Shown: piece after piece, positions 26,777 through 36,207 of the stretch
How positions within the stretch are numbered: position 1 is the stretch's first letter
How the letters are laid out: each line of letters opens with the position of its first letter
Assembly: GCF_003171675.1 (NCBI RefSeq)
Contig: NZ_QFZQ01000001.1
Span: 806,001 to 870,000 of the forward strand
From: Reichenbachiella versicolor
Lineage (GTDB): Bacteria > Bacteroidota > Bacteroidia > Cytophagales > Cyclobacteriaceae
Length of the DNA stretch: 64,000 nucleotides
Reading direction: 5' to 3'
The notes under the pieces: generated by a model
The model's database searches: none
Told to the model about the DNA's origin: nothing
What the model saw: the letters and a program-made list of their open reading frames with translations, nothing else
Program-made: the position numbers and the translations under genes

Positions 26777-29269
26777 ATGAAGATAAAATTCTTGATGCTG
26801 GCAATATCAATGTCAGTATACCAAGCTTTTGCGCTAAAACCTAAGTCTTACCCTTCTTCGCAGATTCAGCATATGCTGAATAAACTAGAAGTGCTAGGTT
26901 CAGTTTTGTATGTAGCAGCCCATCCAGATGATGAAAATACAAGAGTAATTAGCTATATGGCTAATGATCGACATTATTACACTTCGTATCTATCGGCTAC
27001 TCGTGGTGATGGAGGGCAAAACTTGATAGGTCCTGAGATTCGTGAATCGCTAGGCGTGATTCGAACGCAAGAATTGCTAGCAGCTCGTAGAACTGATGGA
27101 GGAACCCAATATTTCAGTCGAGCAAATGACTTTGGTTATTCCAAGACTCCAGAGGAGACGTTTGAGATTTGGGACAAGCAGCAAGTGCTGGAAGATTTTG
27201 TAATGACAATTCGTAAGCATAAACCAGATGTGATCATCACCAGGTTTCCAGAAGATGGAGGAGGAGGACATGGTCACCATACCGCTTCTGCTTTGTTGGC
27301 AGCTGAAGCATTTAATCTAGCTGCTGATGATAAAGCCTTTCCAGAATCTGCAGCGATATATGGTACTTGGCAGAGTAAGCGTTTGTTTTTCAATACAAGT
27401 GTTTGGTTCTACAGAAGAACGAACTCGAAAATGGACACTGCTAAATTCTACACTATAGATATTGGGAAATACAATTCGCTTTTAGGAGAGTCTTATTCTG
27501 AGATAGCTGCTAAGAGTAGAAGTCAGCATAAAAGTCAAGGTTTTGGTACCATAGGTACTCGTGGTAAACAAACCGAATACTTTGAATTCTTGTATGGAGA
27601 AAAACCAGAAGGAGCACCTTCAGAGGTGGATTTGTTCCAGTCGATTGATACTTCTTGGGATAGGTTAGATGAAACTAAATCTATCTCTAAGATAGTTTCA
27701 AAAATTAAGTCAAATTTCAATCCAGCAAATCCTTCAGGCATCGTTCCTTCTTTGGTTACGCTTAGAAAGCAAGTCAATGTATTAGAAAATGAAACTTGGA
27801 GACTTAGAAAACTAGCCGAAATAGATGAGCTAATTTTAGCCTGTTCAGGTCTATATGTAGAGGCAGTAGCTTCTGATTATAGCTATACATTAGGAGATGC
27901 TATAGATTATACTTTGGAAGTGGTCAATAGATCTTCAATCTCAATGAAATTAAAGGAAGTATCTATCGGATCAGAGGTATCAGTAGAGATTGATTCGCGC
28001 CTAATTGATAATGCTAAATTCAGCCAGAAAGGGGAATTAAAAATTCCAACTGACTATTCGTACACAAACCCATATTGGCTGGATGAACCGGGAACAGTAG
28101 GGATGTATGTGGTGAAAAATAAAATGCTTATCGGAACTCCAGAGAACCAACCAGCATTTACTGTTCGATTCAGACTCGATATAGAAGGACAAGAAGTAGT
28201 TATCCGTACTCCTTTGATTTATAAAAAAAGAGATCCTGTACGAGGAGAGGTTTACAAACCTTTAGAAATCGTTCCTCCAGTAATGGTCAATATTTCTGAT
28301 CCTGTATATGTGTTTGGGAATGGATACTCCAAGAATTTAGAGGTCAATGTTTTGGCAGGTAAGTCAGGAGTAAAAGGTCAAGTAAAATTGGACGTTCCTA
28401 AAGGCTGGAAAATTGAACCTCAATCTTTTGAATATAGTTTGAAACAAAAAGGGTCAGAGAAATCTTTCACTTTTAAGGTTTCACCTCCTGATACGCAGTC
28501 AGTGGGATATGTATCAGCCATAGCTAGTTACAATGGAAAAAACTTTGATAAAAGTATTGTCAGAATAGAGTATGATCATATTCCAAACCAGATCATTTTG
28601 CCTGAGGCTAAATCTAAGTTGGTAAAAATTGAGTTGGAAAAGAAAGGCCAAAACGTAGCTTATATTAAAGGAGCTGGAGATCAGATTCCAAATAGTTTGC
28701 GTCAAGTAGGTTATACTGTTACAGAGCTATCCAATGACCAGATTAAGACTGATGTATTGAGTCAGTATGATGCAGTTATACTAGGAGTAAGAGCCTTCAA
28801 TACTAATGAATCACTCAAGTTTCATACTGAGGATTTAAAAGAGTATGTGAAGCAAGGTGGGAATGTGGTAGTACAGTACAATACTTCACATGCTTTAAAG
28901 ACAAAAGATATTGCGCCCTATGACCTGACATTGTCAAGAGATCGAGTGACAAAAGAGGAAGCTGAGATTAAAGTATTGGCTCCAGATCATCAAGTATTGA
29001 ATTTTCCTAATAAGATAACCCAAAAGGATTTTGATGGATGGGTACAGGAGCGAGGATTGTATTTCCCTAATAAATGGGCAGACGAATTTACACCTATATT
29101 ATCTAGTCACGATCCAAATGAACCCGCCCGTGACGGTGGATTATTAGTTGCCAAATATGGAAAAGGATATTATGTCTACTCAGGCTATTCTTGGTTTAGA
29201 CAGCTGCCTGCTGGGGTGCCTGGAGCTTATCGTTTGTTCACAAACTTGATTTCAATCGGACAAAAATAA
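26777..29269 (+). CDS. secreted PIG-L/LmbE-family deacetylase with C-terminal GATase-like domain
   Basis: 830 residues with a signal peptide (about 1-19). The PIG-L domain (about 35-270) has the zinc motif AAHPDDE (His49, Asp52) and the later HGHHTAS zinc histidines, so it probably removes N-acetyl groups from an amino sugar. A beta-rich middle (about 360-620) follows, then an alpha/beta segment (about 625-830) resembling ThuA/GATase-1-like folds (YDAVILGVRAFNTN, GGNVVVQYNTSH). Proteins of this layout occur in Bacteroidota next to sodium:solute symporters, as here. Its stop overlaps the start of a tiny gene and then the symporter, indicating translational coupling. Confidence 0.9.
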   Translation: MKIKFLMLAISMSVYQAFALKPKSYPSSQIQHMLNKLEVLGSVLYVAAHPDDENTRVISYMANDRHYYTSYLSATRGDGGQNLIGPEIRESLGVIRTQELLAARRTDGGTQYFSRANDFGYSKTPEETFEIWDKQQVLEDFVMTIRKHKPDVIITRFPEDGGGGHGHHTASALLAAEAFNLAADDKAFPESAAIYGTWQSKRLFFNTSVWFYRRTNSKMDTAKFYTIDIGKYNSLLGESYSEIAAKSRSQHKSQGFGTIGTRGKQTEYFEFLYGEKPEGAPSEVDLFQSIDTSWDRLDETKSISKIVSKIKSNFNPANPSGIVPSLVTLRKQVNVLENETWRLRKLAEIDELILACSGLYVEAVASDYSYTLGDAIDYTLEVVNRSSISMKLKEVSIGSEVSVEIDSRLIDNAKFSQKGELKIPTDYSYTNPYWLDEPGTVGMYVVKNKMLIGTPENQPAFTVRFRLDIEGQEVVIRTPLIYKKRDPVRGEVYKPLEIVPPVMVNISDPVYVFGNGYSKNLEVNVLAGKSGVKGQVKLDVPKGWKIEPQSFEYSLKQKGSEKSFTFKVSPPDTQSVGYVSAIASYNGKNFDKSIVRIEYDHIPNQIILPEAKSKLVKIELEKKGQNVAYIKGAGDQIPNSLRQVGYTVTELSNDQIKTDVLSQYDAVILGVRAFNTNESLKFHTEDLKEYVKQGGNVVVQYNTSHALKTKDIAPYDLTLSRDRVTKEEAEIKVLAPDHQVLNFPNKITQKDFDGWVQERGLYFPNKWADEFTPILSSHDPNEPARDGGLLVAKYGKGYYVYSGYSWFRQLPAGVPGAYRLFTNLISIGQK

Positions 29270-29362
29270 ATGAACTGGAAAAGGATTTATATAGCTGTAG
29301 TACTATGGCTAGTCGTAATGGTAGGGCTAATGTTCACTTTTAGTCAGGTATTTACAGTATGA
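29270..29362 (+). CDS. 30-residue membrane peptide coupled to the symporter
   Basis: The open frame starts with ATG at 29270, directly abutting the TAA of the deacetylase, and ends with TGA at 29360-29362, overlapping the ATG of the symporter (ATGA). The peptide begins MNWKRIYIAVVLWL and has one hydrophobic span with a basic N-terminus, so a single-pass membrane protein with the N-terminus inside is predicted. The overlap at both ends is the main evidence that it is translated. It could be a small accessory subunit of the transporter; I do not recognise a named family. Confidence 0.65.
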   Translation: MNWKRIYIAVVLWLVVMVGLMFTFSQVFTV

Positions 29363-31053
29363 GTATATTAGATTTTATCGTACTATTCGGTACGTTGGCT
29401 CTTATCGTAGGATATGGAGTATATAAGACAAGAGGAACGCAGGACTTGTCAGATTACCTCAAGGGGGGAAGTTCAATGAAATGGGGAACCATAGGGCTAT
29501 CAGTAATGGCTACCCAAGCGAGTGCAATTACATTCATTTCCACTCCAGGGTTAGCATATGAAAGTGGAATGGCTTTCGTCCAAAATTATTTCGGTTTACC
29601 AATTGCCTTGATCATTGTCAGTGTAGTATTTATTCCTATTTACTACAAGCTCAATGTTTTTACAGCCTATGAATTTCTGGAAAAGCGATTTGATAAGAAG
29701 ACGAGGTTATTGGGTGCATTTTTGTTTTTAGTTCAGCGTGGCCTTGCAGCAGGAATAACTATCTACGCACCTGCTATTATACTTTCAACCATATTAGACT
29801 GGGATTTGGCATTCACGGTAGTATTAGTTGGTATGCTGGTGATCATCTATACAGTGAGCGGAGGTTCTAAGGCTGTCAGTATTACTCAAAAGCAGCAGAT
29901 GACGATTATATTGATAGGTATGATTATCGCCTTTGGATATATAGTGTATTATCTCTCGCCGTTTGTTTCCTTTGGAGAGGCACTTGATATAGCAGGAGCC
30001 TCAAATAAGTTGGATACTGTTGATTTTTCACTTGATCCTGAGAAAAGATACACTGTGTGGACTGGATTGCTAGGAGGTTTATTCTTAGCACTTTCATATT
30101 TTGGTACAGACCAGTCCCAAGTACAGAGATATCTTGGAGGTAAAGACGCTACGGAAAGTAAAATGGGCTTGATGTTCAATGCCGTATTGAAAGTTCCTAT
30201 GCAGTTCTTCATTTTGCTGACTGGTGCGTTGCTTTACGTTTTCTTTGTATTCTACCAGCCACCAGTTCATTTCAATTTGTCTGCAATGGATGAAGTCGCT
30301 TATCATCAAAAAGATAAATACGAAAAGATAACCAGTGAGCATGATGATTGGGCGTTTAGAAGAAAAGTATATGCTCTGGACCTGAGAGATGCACTGAATA
30401 ATGGTGACGAATCTAAAGTCTCAATAGCTAAGCATAATTTAGATTCTGCAGCTAATGGTCTCAATGCTTCAAGGCAGAAAATGAAAGATTTGATCACCTC
30501 TCAGGATGAATCTGCTAAGACTAAAGATTCGGATTATGTGTTTCTTACTTTTATTCTTAAGTTTTTACCAGTGGGGTTAGTAGGATTGTTGATTGCTGTA
30601 ATATTTTCGGCAGCGATGTCCTCTACTTCAGGAGAGCTCAATGCATTGGCTTCTACCATGACGGTTGATTTTTATAAGAATATTATCAAACCAGAAGGTG
30701 AAGAGTCTCATTATGTAAAGGCTTCCAAATGGTTGACTTTCGTCTGGGGGATTATTGCTATTTTCTTTGCGTTTTGGGCACACAAGTCAGAGAACCTAAT
30801 TGAAATGGTTAATATTCTGGGTTCAATATTCTATGGTGTGATTTTAGGAATCTTCCTTGTCGCTTTTTTTCTAAAGCGAGTAGGGGGTAGTGCAGTATTC
30901 TTCGCGGCTGTTATTTCTCAAATAGCAGTGATCGTACTTTACAATACTACAGAGATAGGTTATTTATGGTTTAATGTAATTGGATGTCTAGGAGTCGTGG
31001 TATTAGGGGTAGTTTTCTCTGTATTTGATAATGCTAAGGCTGCAAAATCGTAA
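29359..31053 (+). CDS. sodium:solute symporter (SSS family)
   Basis: 564-residue secondary transporter with about 13 membrane segments, LeuT fold. Typical pieces are the N-terminal LSDYLKGGSSMKWGTIGLSVMATQASAITF, the GGSKAVSITQKQQ region, and FSAAMSSTSGELNALASTMTVDFYK, which holds the conserved sodium-site serines. A polar insertion (about residues 305-390) between two membrane segments is longer than usual. The substrate is probably a sugar or sugar acid released outside the cell; coupling to a PIG-L deacetylase suggests an amino-sugar-related compound, but this is inference. Confidence 0.93.
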   Translation: MSILDFIVLFGTLALIVGYGVYKTRGTQDLSDYLKGGSSMKWGTIGLSVMATQASAITFISTPGLAYESGMAFVQNYFGLPIALIIVSVVFIPIYYKLNVFTAYEFLEKRFDKKTRLLGAFLFLVQRGLAAGITIYAPAIILSTILDWDLAFTVVLVGMLVIIYTVSGGSKAVSITQKQQMTIILIGMIIAFGYIVYYLSPFVSFGEALDIAGASNKLDTVDFSLDPEKRYTVWTGLLGGLFLALSYFGTDQSQVQRYLGGKDATESKMGLMFNAVLKVPMQFFILLTGALLYVFFVFYQPPVHFNLSAMDEVAYHQKDKYEKITSEHDDWAFRRKVYALDLRDALNNGDESKVSIAKHNLDSAANGLNASRQKMKDLITSQDESAKTKDSDYVFLTFILKFLPVGLVGLLIAVIFSAAMSSTSGELNALASTMTVDFYKNIIKPEGEESHYVKASKWLTFVWGIIAIFFAFWAHKSENLIEMVNILGSIFYGVILGIFLVAFFLKRVGGSAVFFAAVISQIAVIVLYNTTEIGYLWFNVIGCLGVVVLGVVFSVFDNAKAAKS

Positions 31054-31080
31054 ATAACCCAAAAAATCAATAATAGGCTG

Positions 31081-31257
31081 CTCCGCGGCGGAGGAAGGAA
31101 TTGTTTAGCGTAAAAACCTTCCTCCGCAGCGGAGCAACGTTTTGTTTGGCGTAAAAATCGTCCTCCGCCGCGGAGCACACTTTTGTCATGCGTAAAAACC
31201 TTCCTCCGGAGCGGAGCGAGCTTTTGTCACCAGTAAAAACCTTCCTCCGCCGCGGAG
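31081..31257. repeat. 41-bp tandem array of GC-rich palindromes, five copies
   Basis: The core CTCCGC-N-GCGGAG occurs at 31081, 31122, 31163, 31204 and 31245, exactly 41 bp apart (the fourth core reads CTCCGGAGCGGAG). The linkers are also related (TTTTGT, then GCGTAAAAACCTTC), so this is a tandem repeat and not a CRISPR. The final copy extends to CTTCCTCCGC-C-GCGGAGGAAG. It lies 27 bp after the symporter stop and is strongly GC-rich in AT-rich surroundings. Each unit could form a stable hairpin, so transcription termination or mRNA 3'-end protection is plausible. Confidence 0.92.
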
Positions 31258-31328
31258 GAAGCTAAAAAAGACTTTTTAGTTTGGAATATGTATGATCGAG
31301 AATGAAAGATCATAGCTAGAATGACAAC

Positions 31329-32147
31329 TTATTTTTTGTCGATAGTTCTTCTAGCTCGTTTGATGATTTTTTCCGTCTCCTTTGAAGAAGAGTCTTTCTT
31401 CCATTTTTCGCATAGACTTATGACAAAATTAGCACTGGTTTTGCTAGCATCATTTAGCCAGTTTCCGACACTATCCTGAACATATTTAGAACTGTCAGAC
31501 TTTAAAGGTTCCAATATTGGTAATGCTAATTCTGGGGTTTCTTTGAGTGCTTCTATGTGTTTACACCAGACACCTCTAGGTCTAGTAGATTCAGTAGTGA
31601 ACCGTCTTATATTTTCGTCTCCGTCGGTAGTCCACTGACTTAAGATTTTGATTGATTCTTCCAAGTTAGTGTCAATTTCGGGTCGTAATGCCATCCAAAC
31701 TACTTCCCTTACCCCGAAGTGCTTATCGGCTACTAGCTTTTGAGCTTTAATAAGCTTCTCTTCGATCGAAAACTTTTCATTTAATCCAATCAAATAGGGG
31801 GCATAGCAGCGAATAGAATCAGACGTATGAGAGCTTAACTTGTTGAATATTTCTTCGAGATCCTCAGTTTTAGAATACAGTTCGTAGAGTGATGAGCCAA
31901 CGAGCTTAGTTGTATTCATTGTTGAAGGCTTTTTTTGCGCCTCAACCTCTTCAGTAATTAATTTGACCTTATCAGAACTAATACCTAAATCTGTGAAAAT
32001 AGCTTTGATAAGTATCAAATGATCTATGGCCAACCACTCAGTTAGGTTTACTGTCTCTATTTTTCCGTTGTTCAGTAACTCTAAAACTTCTGCTGGAATA
32101 TCTTGAGCTTTTCGAGCTCCTTTTCTTTCTAGTATCTCTTGCGTCAT
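31329..32147 (-). CDS. DNA alkylation repair protein, AlkC/AlkD-like HEAT repeat fold
   Basis: Helical-repeat protein related to the AlkC/AlkD DNA glycosylases that remove N3- and N7-alkylated purines. Recognisable parts are the N-terminal region around LTEWLAIDHLILIKAIF, HFGVREVVWMALRP, and the AlkC-type motif FTTESTRPRGVWCKHIEAL, followed by KYVQDSVGNWLNDASK. I start it at the Met of MTQEILERKGARK (32147), which leaves 5 bp after the upstream stop; the longer form to 32168 would overlap the FISUMP gene. Co-transcription with that gene is likely. Confidence 0.85.
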   Translation of the reverse strand: MTQEILERKGARKAQDIPAEVLELLNNGKIETVNLTEWLAIDHLILIKAIFTDLGISSDKVKLITEEVEAQKKPSTMNTTKLVGSSLYELYSKTEDLEEIFNKLSSHTSDSIRCYAPYLIGLNEKFSIEEKLIKAQKLVADKHFGVREVVWMALRPEIDTNLEESIKILSQWTTDGDENIRRFTTESTRPRGVWCKHIEALKETPELALPILEPLKSDSSKYVQDSVGNWLNDASKTSANFVISLCEKWKKDSSSKETEKIIKRARRTIDKK

Positions 32148-32152
32148 GTTGC

Positions 32153-32728
32153 TCAATCCCTTACGCACCTTACACTATTGTAGTGTGTTTCATCTACTTG
32201 ATCATCTGTGATGTATTCTACACCTCTATGAATGGTGATAGTCCCTGGAGTAGAGGAAAACTTGTCATCACTTTTCCAATAGTATCCATTGACACCTATA
32301 TCGATGAACTGCCCACCTTTTTCACCAAATCCAGCGGGAATTAGGTTGAGATTACTGTCGCCTCCTTCACGCAGAGTGTTAGCAGCGATCGCTTTAGTGC
32401 CAAATTTATCAATGACTAGTTTCCATTCTTTGTCGCTACTCAAGTGCCAACCCTGAGGACATATGCTTTTAGCATCCTTCCAACTATACAGTCTTCCGTA
32501 GGTATTACAGTATTCAGGGTAGTTTTTGTAGCATTTAGATTCTTCAGATTCATAGTTAAGATTGGAAGCTATCCACTCATTAGTAAGTAACACACCATCT
32601 ACTTCAAATGTGAGAAGAATAGTTTCGTATTCTTGACCATCACGGTCATCATACATAATTCCCATATCTTGAGCTTGGATCTGAAACCATGCTAGAGTTG
32701 CGAAAGAAAAAGTTAATAGAGATTTCAT
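32153..32728 (-). CDS. secreted FISUMP-domain protein
   Basis: 191 residues with a signal peptide (cleavage near residue 19, IQAQ). The rest matches the Fibrobacter succinogenes major paralogous (FISUMP) domain: EWIASNLNY, YGRLYSWKDAKSICPQGWHLSSDKEWK, LNLIPAGFGEKGG, YYWKSDD, and SVRCVRD at the end. Probably extracellular or outer-surface. The function of the family is unknown. It lies between an Rhs-like gene (upstream) and the AlkC-like gene. Confidence 0.88.
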   Translation of the reverse strand: MKSLLTFSFATLAWFQIQAQDMGIMYDDRDGQEYETILLTFEVDGVLLTNEWIASNLNYESEESKCYKNYPEYCNTYGRLYSWKDAKSICPQGWHLSSDKEWKLVIDKFGTKAIAANTLREGGDSNLNLIPAGFGEKGGQFIDIGVNGYYWKSDDKFSSTPGTITIHRGVEYITDDQVDETHYNSVRCVRD

Positions 32729-32822
32729 ATGCTTATTATTTTCTTGTTAGTGGTCTTACAGAATATATCATTCCTCAATACTCCTTTTCCGTTTCCGGAA
32801 TTAGAATAGAAGTTTTATTGAT

Positions 32823-34649
32823 TTAAAATTTTTGTCCGTTGTGCATTTTACCGGATTTGATAGACACCTTTTGATATTTGACACAGTGATTTCCAGATGT
32901 TTTGTGACCGTATCCATGATGTGAGTGACTGTAATGTGTGATAATTAACTTACCGTCTTCACGTCCATCCATTGTATAGTCAAACTCTTTGTAGATCGTT
33001 TCGTCAGGGTACTTTTCTTGGATCTCTTTGATTCGAAGTCCTCCAAATAGAAATGGATTTAGTGCATGATCTAAATTTGATTCTGCCATATTCTTCTCGA
33101 AGTGACTTGATATCTCTTCATCAATATGAAAAAACTCTTGGTGATCATACAAATATGAAACCTCTTTCCCACCAGCATAGCTTACTTTATTGAGAACACC
33201 TTCCATGATGTGGTCAAGAGAATAATGCTTACTCCTTCCTTCCTCTTGCAGCATTTTTTCAGGCTGGCTGTAATTGAAGTAGTCTGAAGGTGTAATGTTG
33301 TACAGGTCTTCTTCGCCATTATAGAAACCCCAAAGATCTCTAGCATGACTTTCTTTGGATGCTAATCCAAATTTCTCTTGGTAACCGAAGTCCATTGTTC
33401 TCGTTTTTGAGCCAGTTGTAATGGATAGACCATCAAGTTTAAGTCTTGAATAGAGCATGGGTAAATCTTTGCCATCTCCATTCCAGAAGTAAGAGTATTT
33501 AAAGTCTGCTGTTTGAATCTCTTTCCCATCTCTAGTGATAGATATTTTATCAAGTTTTTGACGGCCTAGCCCATCACCGATATCTGAAAAGTGTCGTTTA
33601 GAGTCGTTACTTTGGATCTCTTCTTTTGGGTGAGAATGTTTTTGTTCTGAAATAGTGAATTCAGCTCTAAAACCTCCTAAAGTGATAGATTTCAGATAGA
33701 CATCTTGATAATTACTCTGACCAGTGATTTGTACATTTTCGATATTTTCAGGGAAGCAATAAGATGAGTAATGTACATCCCAAACATCAGCATCATTGAT
33801 ATTCATTTTTTGGAAAGCTCCATCGCTCTTATAACCCATGTCGTCATATTCGAAATAAGCATTAGCTCCTTTGGGTGAGGTTACTTTGTCTAGGTACCAG
33901 GCATTCGTGGCATGGATCTCTTGAAAATCAAAATGGATTTTATGAGACTGAAACTTATAGTCAAAGTAGTTATTTAAGTTGTATGTGGTAGATCTTGTTT
34001 TGAATTCGTATTTGTATCCTCTACTATCTACGAACTCCCAGCTGTTTGACTTTAGGAAGTATTTACCCGTCATCTTTTTAGGAGAAACGATTTCTATCTC
34101 AACATACTCTGCATCTGGTTTGTGGTCAGGAGTCAATAAAAACTTGCCTTTAGTCCCTAGAATATCAAAAAAGAAAATATCTGGATCGGAGTCTATTTCT
34201 CCCGCACAGACAGACTTGTGAAATTCGTCATTCTCGTTTTCTTCACAATCATCAAAACAAGGTTTGATATGTTCAAATGGGTAGCCTTTAGATTTGTTTT
34301 CATCAGGAAAATCACAAAGAGCAAAATCGTTTTCACCTCTTACGATTCTAGTAATCATACCTCCAGCCTGCAAATACCATCCAAGTCCTACCCAAGTAGC
34401 TTCTTCTTCCACTTTAATACCCAGAGGGTGGTAGTTTAGCTTAATTGGAACATACAGATCCTGATCAATCAAAGTTCTCATAGGAAATTGAATTTTAGGA
34501 ATTCCATACTTGATCCCGGTAGGGTGATCACAATACTTGATGATCGCAGCTGCATCAAATGATGGAGGGATAGCCTTATCAATTCTGAGTTGGCTAAATG
34601 TAGAGGTGGAAAATAGAAATAATATTATAAAGGAAATATATAGTCTCAT
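32823..34649 (-). CDS. secreted Rhs-like N-terminal protein lacking the repeat core
   Basis: About 608 residues from the chosen Met (MRLYISFIILF), which starts a clean signal peptide; a longer form begins at 34691. The sequence GIPKIQFPMRTLIDQDLYVPIKLNYHPLGIKVEEEATWVGLGWYLQAGGMITRIVRG is typical of the first part of Bacteroidota Rhs/YD-repeat proteins and SpvB-like N-termini. There are no YD repeats, no RHS-associated core and no toxin tail. It may be a truncated relative or a stand-alone surface protein; the frame ends in an ordinary stop followed by no obvious continuation. Confidence 0.75.
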   Translation of the reverse strand: MRLYISFIILFLFSTSTFSQLRIDKAIPPSFDAAAIIKYCDHPTGIKYGIPKIQFPMRTLIDQDLYVPIKLNYHPLGIKVEEEATWVGLGWYLQAGGMITRIVRGENDFALCDFPDENKSKGYPFEHIKPCFDDCEENENDEFHKSVCAGEIDSDPDIFFFDILGTKGKFLLTPDHKPDAEYVEIEIVSPKKMTGKYFLKSNSWEFVDSRGYKYEFKTRSTTYNLNNYFDYKFQSHKIHFDFQEIHATNAWYLDKVTSPKGANAYFEYDDMGYKSDGAFQKMNINDADVWDVHYSSYCFPENIENVQITGQSNYQDVYLKSITLGGFRAEFTISEQKHSHPKEEIQSNDSKRHFSDIGDGLGRQKLDKISITRDGKEIQTADFKYSYFWNGDGKDLPMLYSRLKLDGLSITTGSKTRTMDFGYQEKFGLASKESHARDLWGFYNGEEDLYNITPSDYFNYSQPEKMLQEEGRSKHYSLDHIMEGVLNKVSYAGGKEVSYLYDHQEFFHIDEEISSHFEKNMAESNLDHALNPFLFGGLRIKEIQEKYPDETIYKEFDYTMDGREDGKLIITHYSHSHHGYGHKTSGNHCVKYQKVSIKSGKMHNGQKF

Positions 34650-34900
34650 GGGCTCTTTTTGTTCTTTTTTCCGATTGCAAGGGTAAGACAAATCTAATAT
34701 AAGTACAATTAGTATTTGTGGTATGATGAATTGATTGATATCTATTGCCTATTTTGTAGGAATAGTACAATTCGGTAAATAGTTAATACTTTTCCTAGTT
34801 TGCAAAAGAAAAGTATTGCCTCTAATAACCTATTCTATGAATAATGATATAGCTATTTAATAGGTTAAAACCCTTATAGTTAACGGTGTATCTAGGTTGA

Positions 34901-35713
34901 TCAGTTTAAAAACATAGGTATAGTAGTAAACTGTTGAGTTTTACCACTTAGGTATAGTAACTCTACTTTCTCTTCAGAATCAATTTGCTGAAAAGTTAAG
35001 GTGAGTGTATGCTTTCCTTCTTTTAGTTCAGCTACTGCTTCTTGATCATGTTCCTTTATTGAAATTGAAGTCTTTTTGTCAATAGATAATTGAGCAGGAG
35101 TGGAGCCTTTTAATCGAAATATATACTTAGCCAATTCTGAGATTTCAATATTAGCTTGAAGTTGAACGACCTCATATTTTTTAGGTTTAAGAGTTTGAAT
35201 TAATTCGTCTGTTTTAATTTCCTTTTGCTCCGAAGACATAACAAGAGTAGAATCAAGAACATCGAAGGATTTTAGTTCCTTAGAGTAGCCAAATCTTAGA
35301 ATATCGAACTTGACCTTTGAATTCGACAGTAACTTAATATTTTCTAGTGAGTCGATCGAAAGTATCCAATCTACCATGCTTTCGATTTCTTCATTTTTGA
35401 TAAGAGGATGCCCTGACATCACTCCTCCATACCAGAGTCCTCCTCCACCATTTTTAATTTTGTCGATGAGGATTGGCTTTATATTATTGTCTCCAATATA
35501 TCTTTTTGAAATGTCTAAATAAGGTGGCCCTACTACTTTATCAACCACACCATGACAGTGAAGACAATCATGCGACATGATGTGCTCAACTGATGTCTTT
35601 TTAGCAATAAACCTTTCTATTTTTTTCGAGGGTTTAGGTTGGCTGCAAGATGCTACAAATAGCACAGGTAGGAATAAGAATGGTAGGATGTTGATATTGA
35701 TAATTTGAGTCAA
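34901..35713 (-). CDS. cytochrome c domain lipoprotein
   Basis: 270 residues. A signal with lipobox VASC (Cys about 23) indicates a lipoprotein. Residues 45-125 form a class I cytochrome c domain with the heme motif CLHCH, the segment VVGPPYLDISKRY, and the probable distal Met in GGVMSGHPLI; this is the cytochrome c551/552-like type. The C-terminal part (about 135-270) is beta-rich and resembles a carbohydrate-binding or PA14-like sandwich. Proteins of this layout in Bacteroidota often accompany secreted polysaccharide-active enzymes, and a GH operon starts about 0.5 kb away, divergently. Confidence 0.82.
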   Translation of the reverse strand: MTQIININILPFLFLPVLFVASCSQPKPSKKIERFIAKKTSVEHIMSHDCLHCHGVVDKVVGPPYLDISKRYIGDNNIKPILIDKIKNGGGGLWYGGVMSGHPLIKNEEIESMVDWILSIDSLENIKLLSNSKVKFDILRFGYSKELKSFDVLDSTLVMSSEQKEIKTDELIQTLKPKKYEVVQLQANIEISELAKYIFRLKGSTPAQLSIDKKTSISIKEHDQEAVAELKEGKHTLTLTFQQIDSEEKVELLYLSGKTQQFTTIPMFLN

Positions 35714-36207
35714 TTTTTACTTGAAGTTAAAGTTATAATATGGGGTGCTTTCAAGCTTATTGCTAAAATGCATGCAAATATATCTTAGAACCTTGATTGT
35801 TCTAAAAAGTCGGTTGAATCTCTCTATTCACTGATTGCTAAAAATATTAGACATTGTTGGGGTTTTTAAACCTAGTTAATGATATGTTGTCTTAAGTATT
35901 AGTGAATCAGAAAGATATGATTCTGCACCTAAATTAAATTATAAGCTAATTTTGCAAGGCGGAAATCTGATTGGATAACTCATAGAAGACTGATAGATAT
36001 CATTTGATATTAATAATATACTTATAAGTTTGTGCTCGATCATTTTGAATTCAAAATGAGAGTTTTGAGTTGAGCTAAAGAATTTAATGATGGTCAAATA
36101 ATAAGATTTCAGGGGGAATTGTAAACTCGCTTTTCATATTAAGAATATACCCCCTAAGGTCTAATGTAGTCGATCTAAATTGCACGTAACATTAGTAATA
36201 AAACACG
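35714..36207. other. 494-bp divergent intergenic region
   Basis: Separates the cytochrome c lipoprotein (leftward) from the GH3/DUF1080/DUF5060 operon (rightward). It is AT-rich and I see no gene, terminator or clear operator in it. Confidence 0.5.

Noticed and set aside
30960-31178. Minus-strand open frame across the palindromic array
   Set aside because: It is antisense to the end of the symporter gene and runs over the repeat; no start context or family.
31081-31257. CRISPR array suggested by regularly spaced palindromes
   Set aside because: The segments between the palindromes are themselves similar to one another, the period is constant at 41 bp including linkers, and no cas gene is nearby, so it is a tandem repeat.
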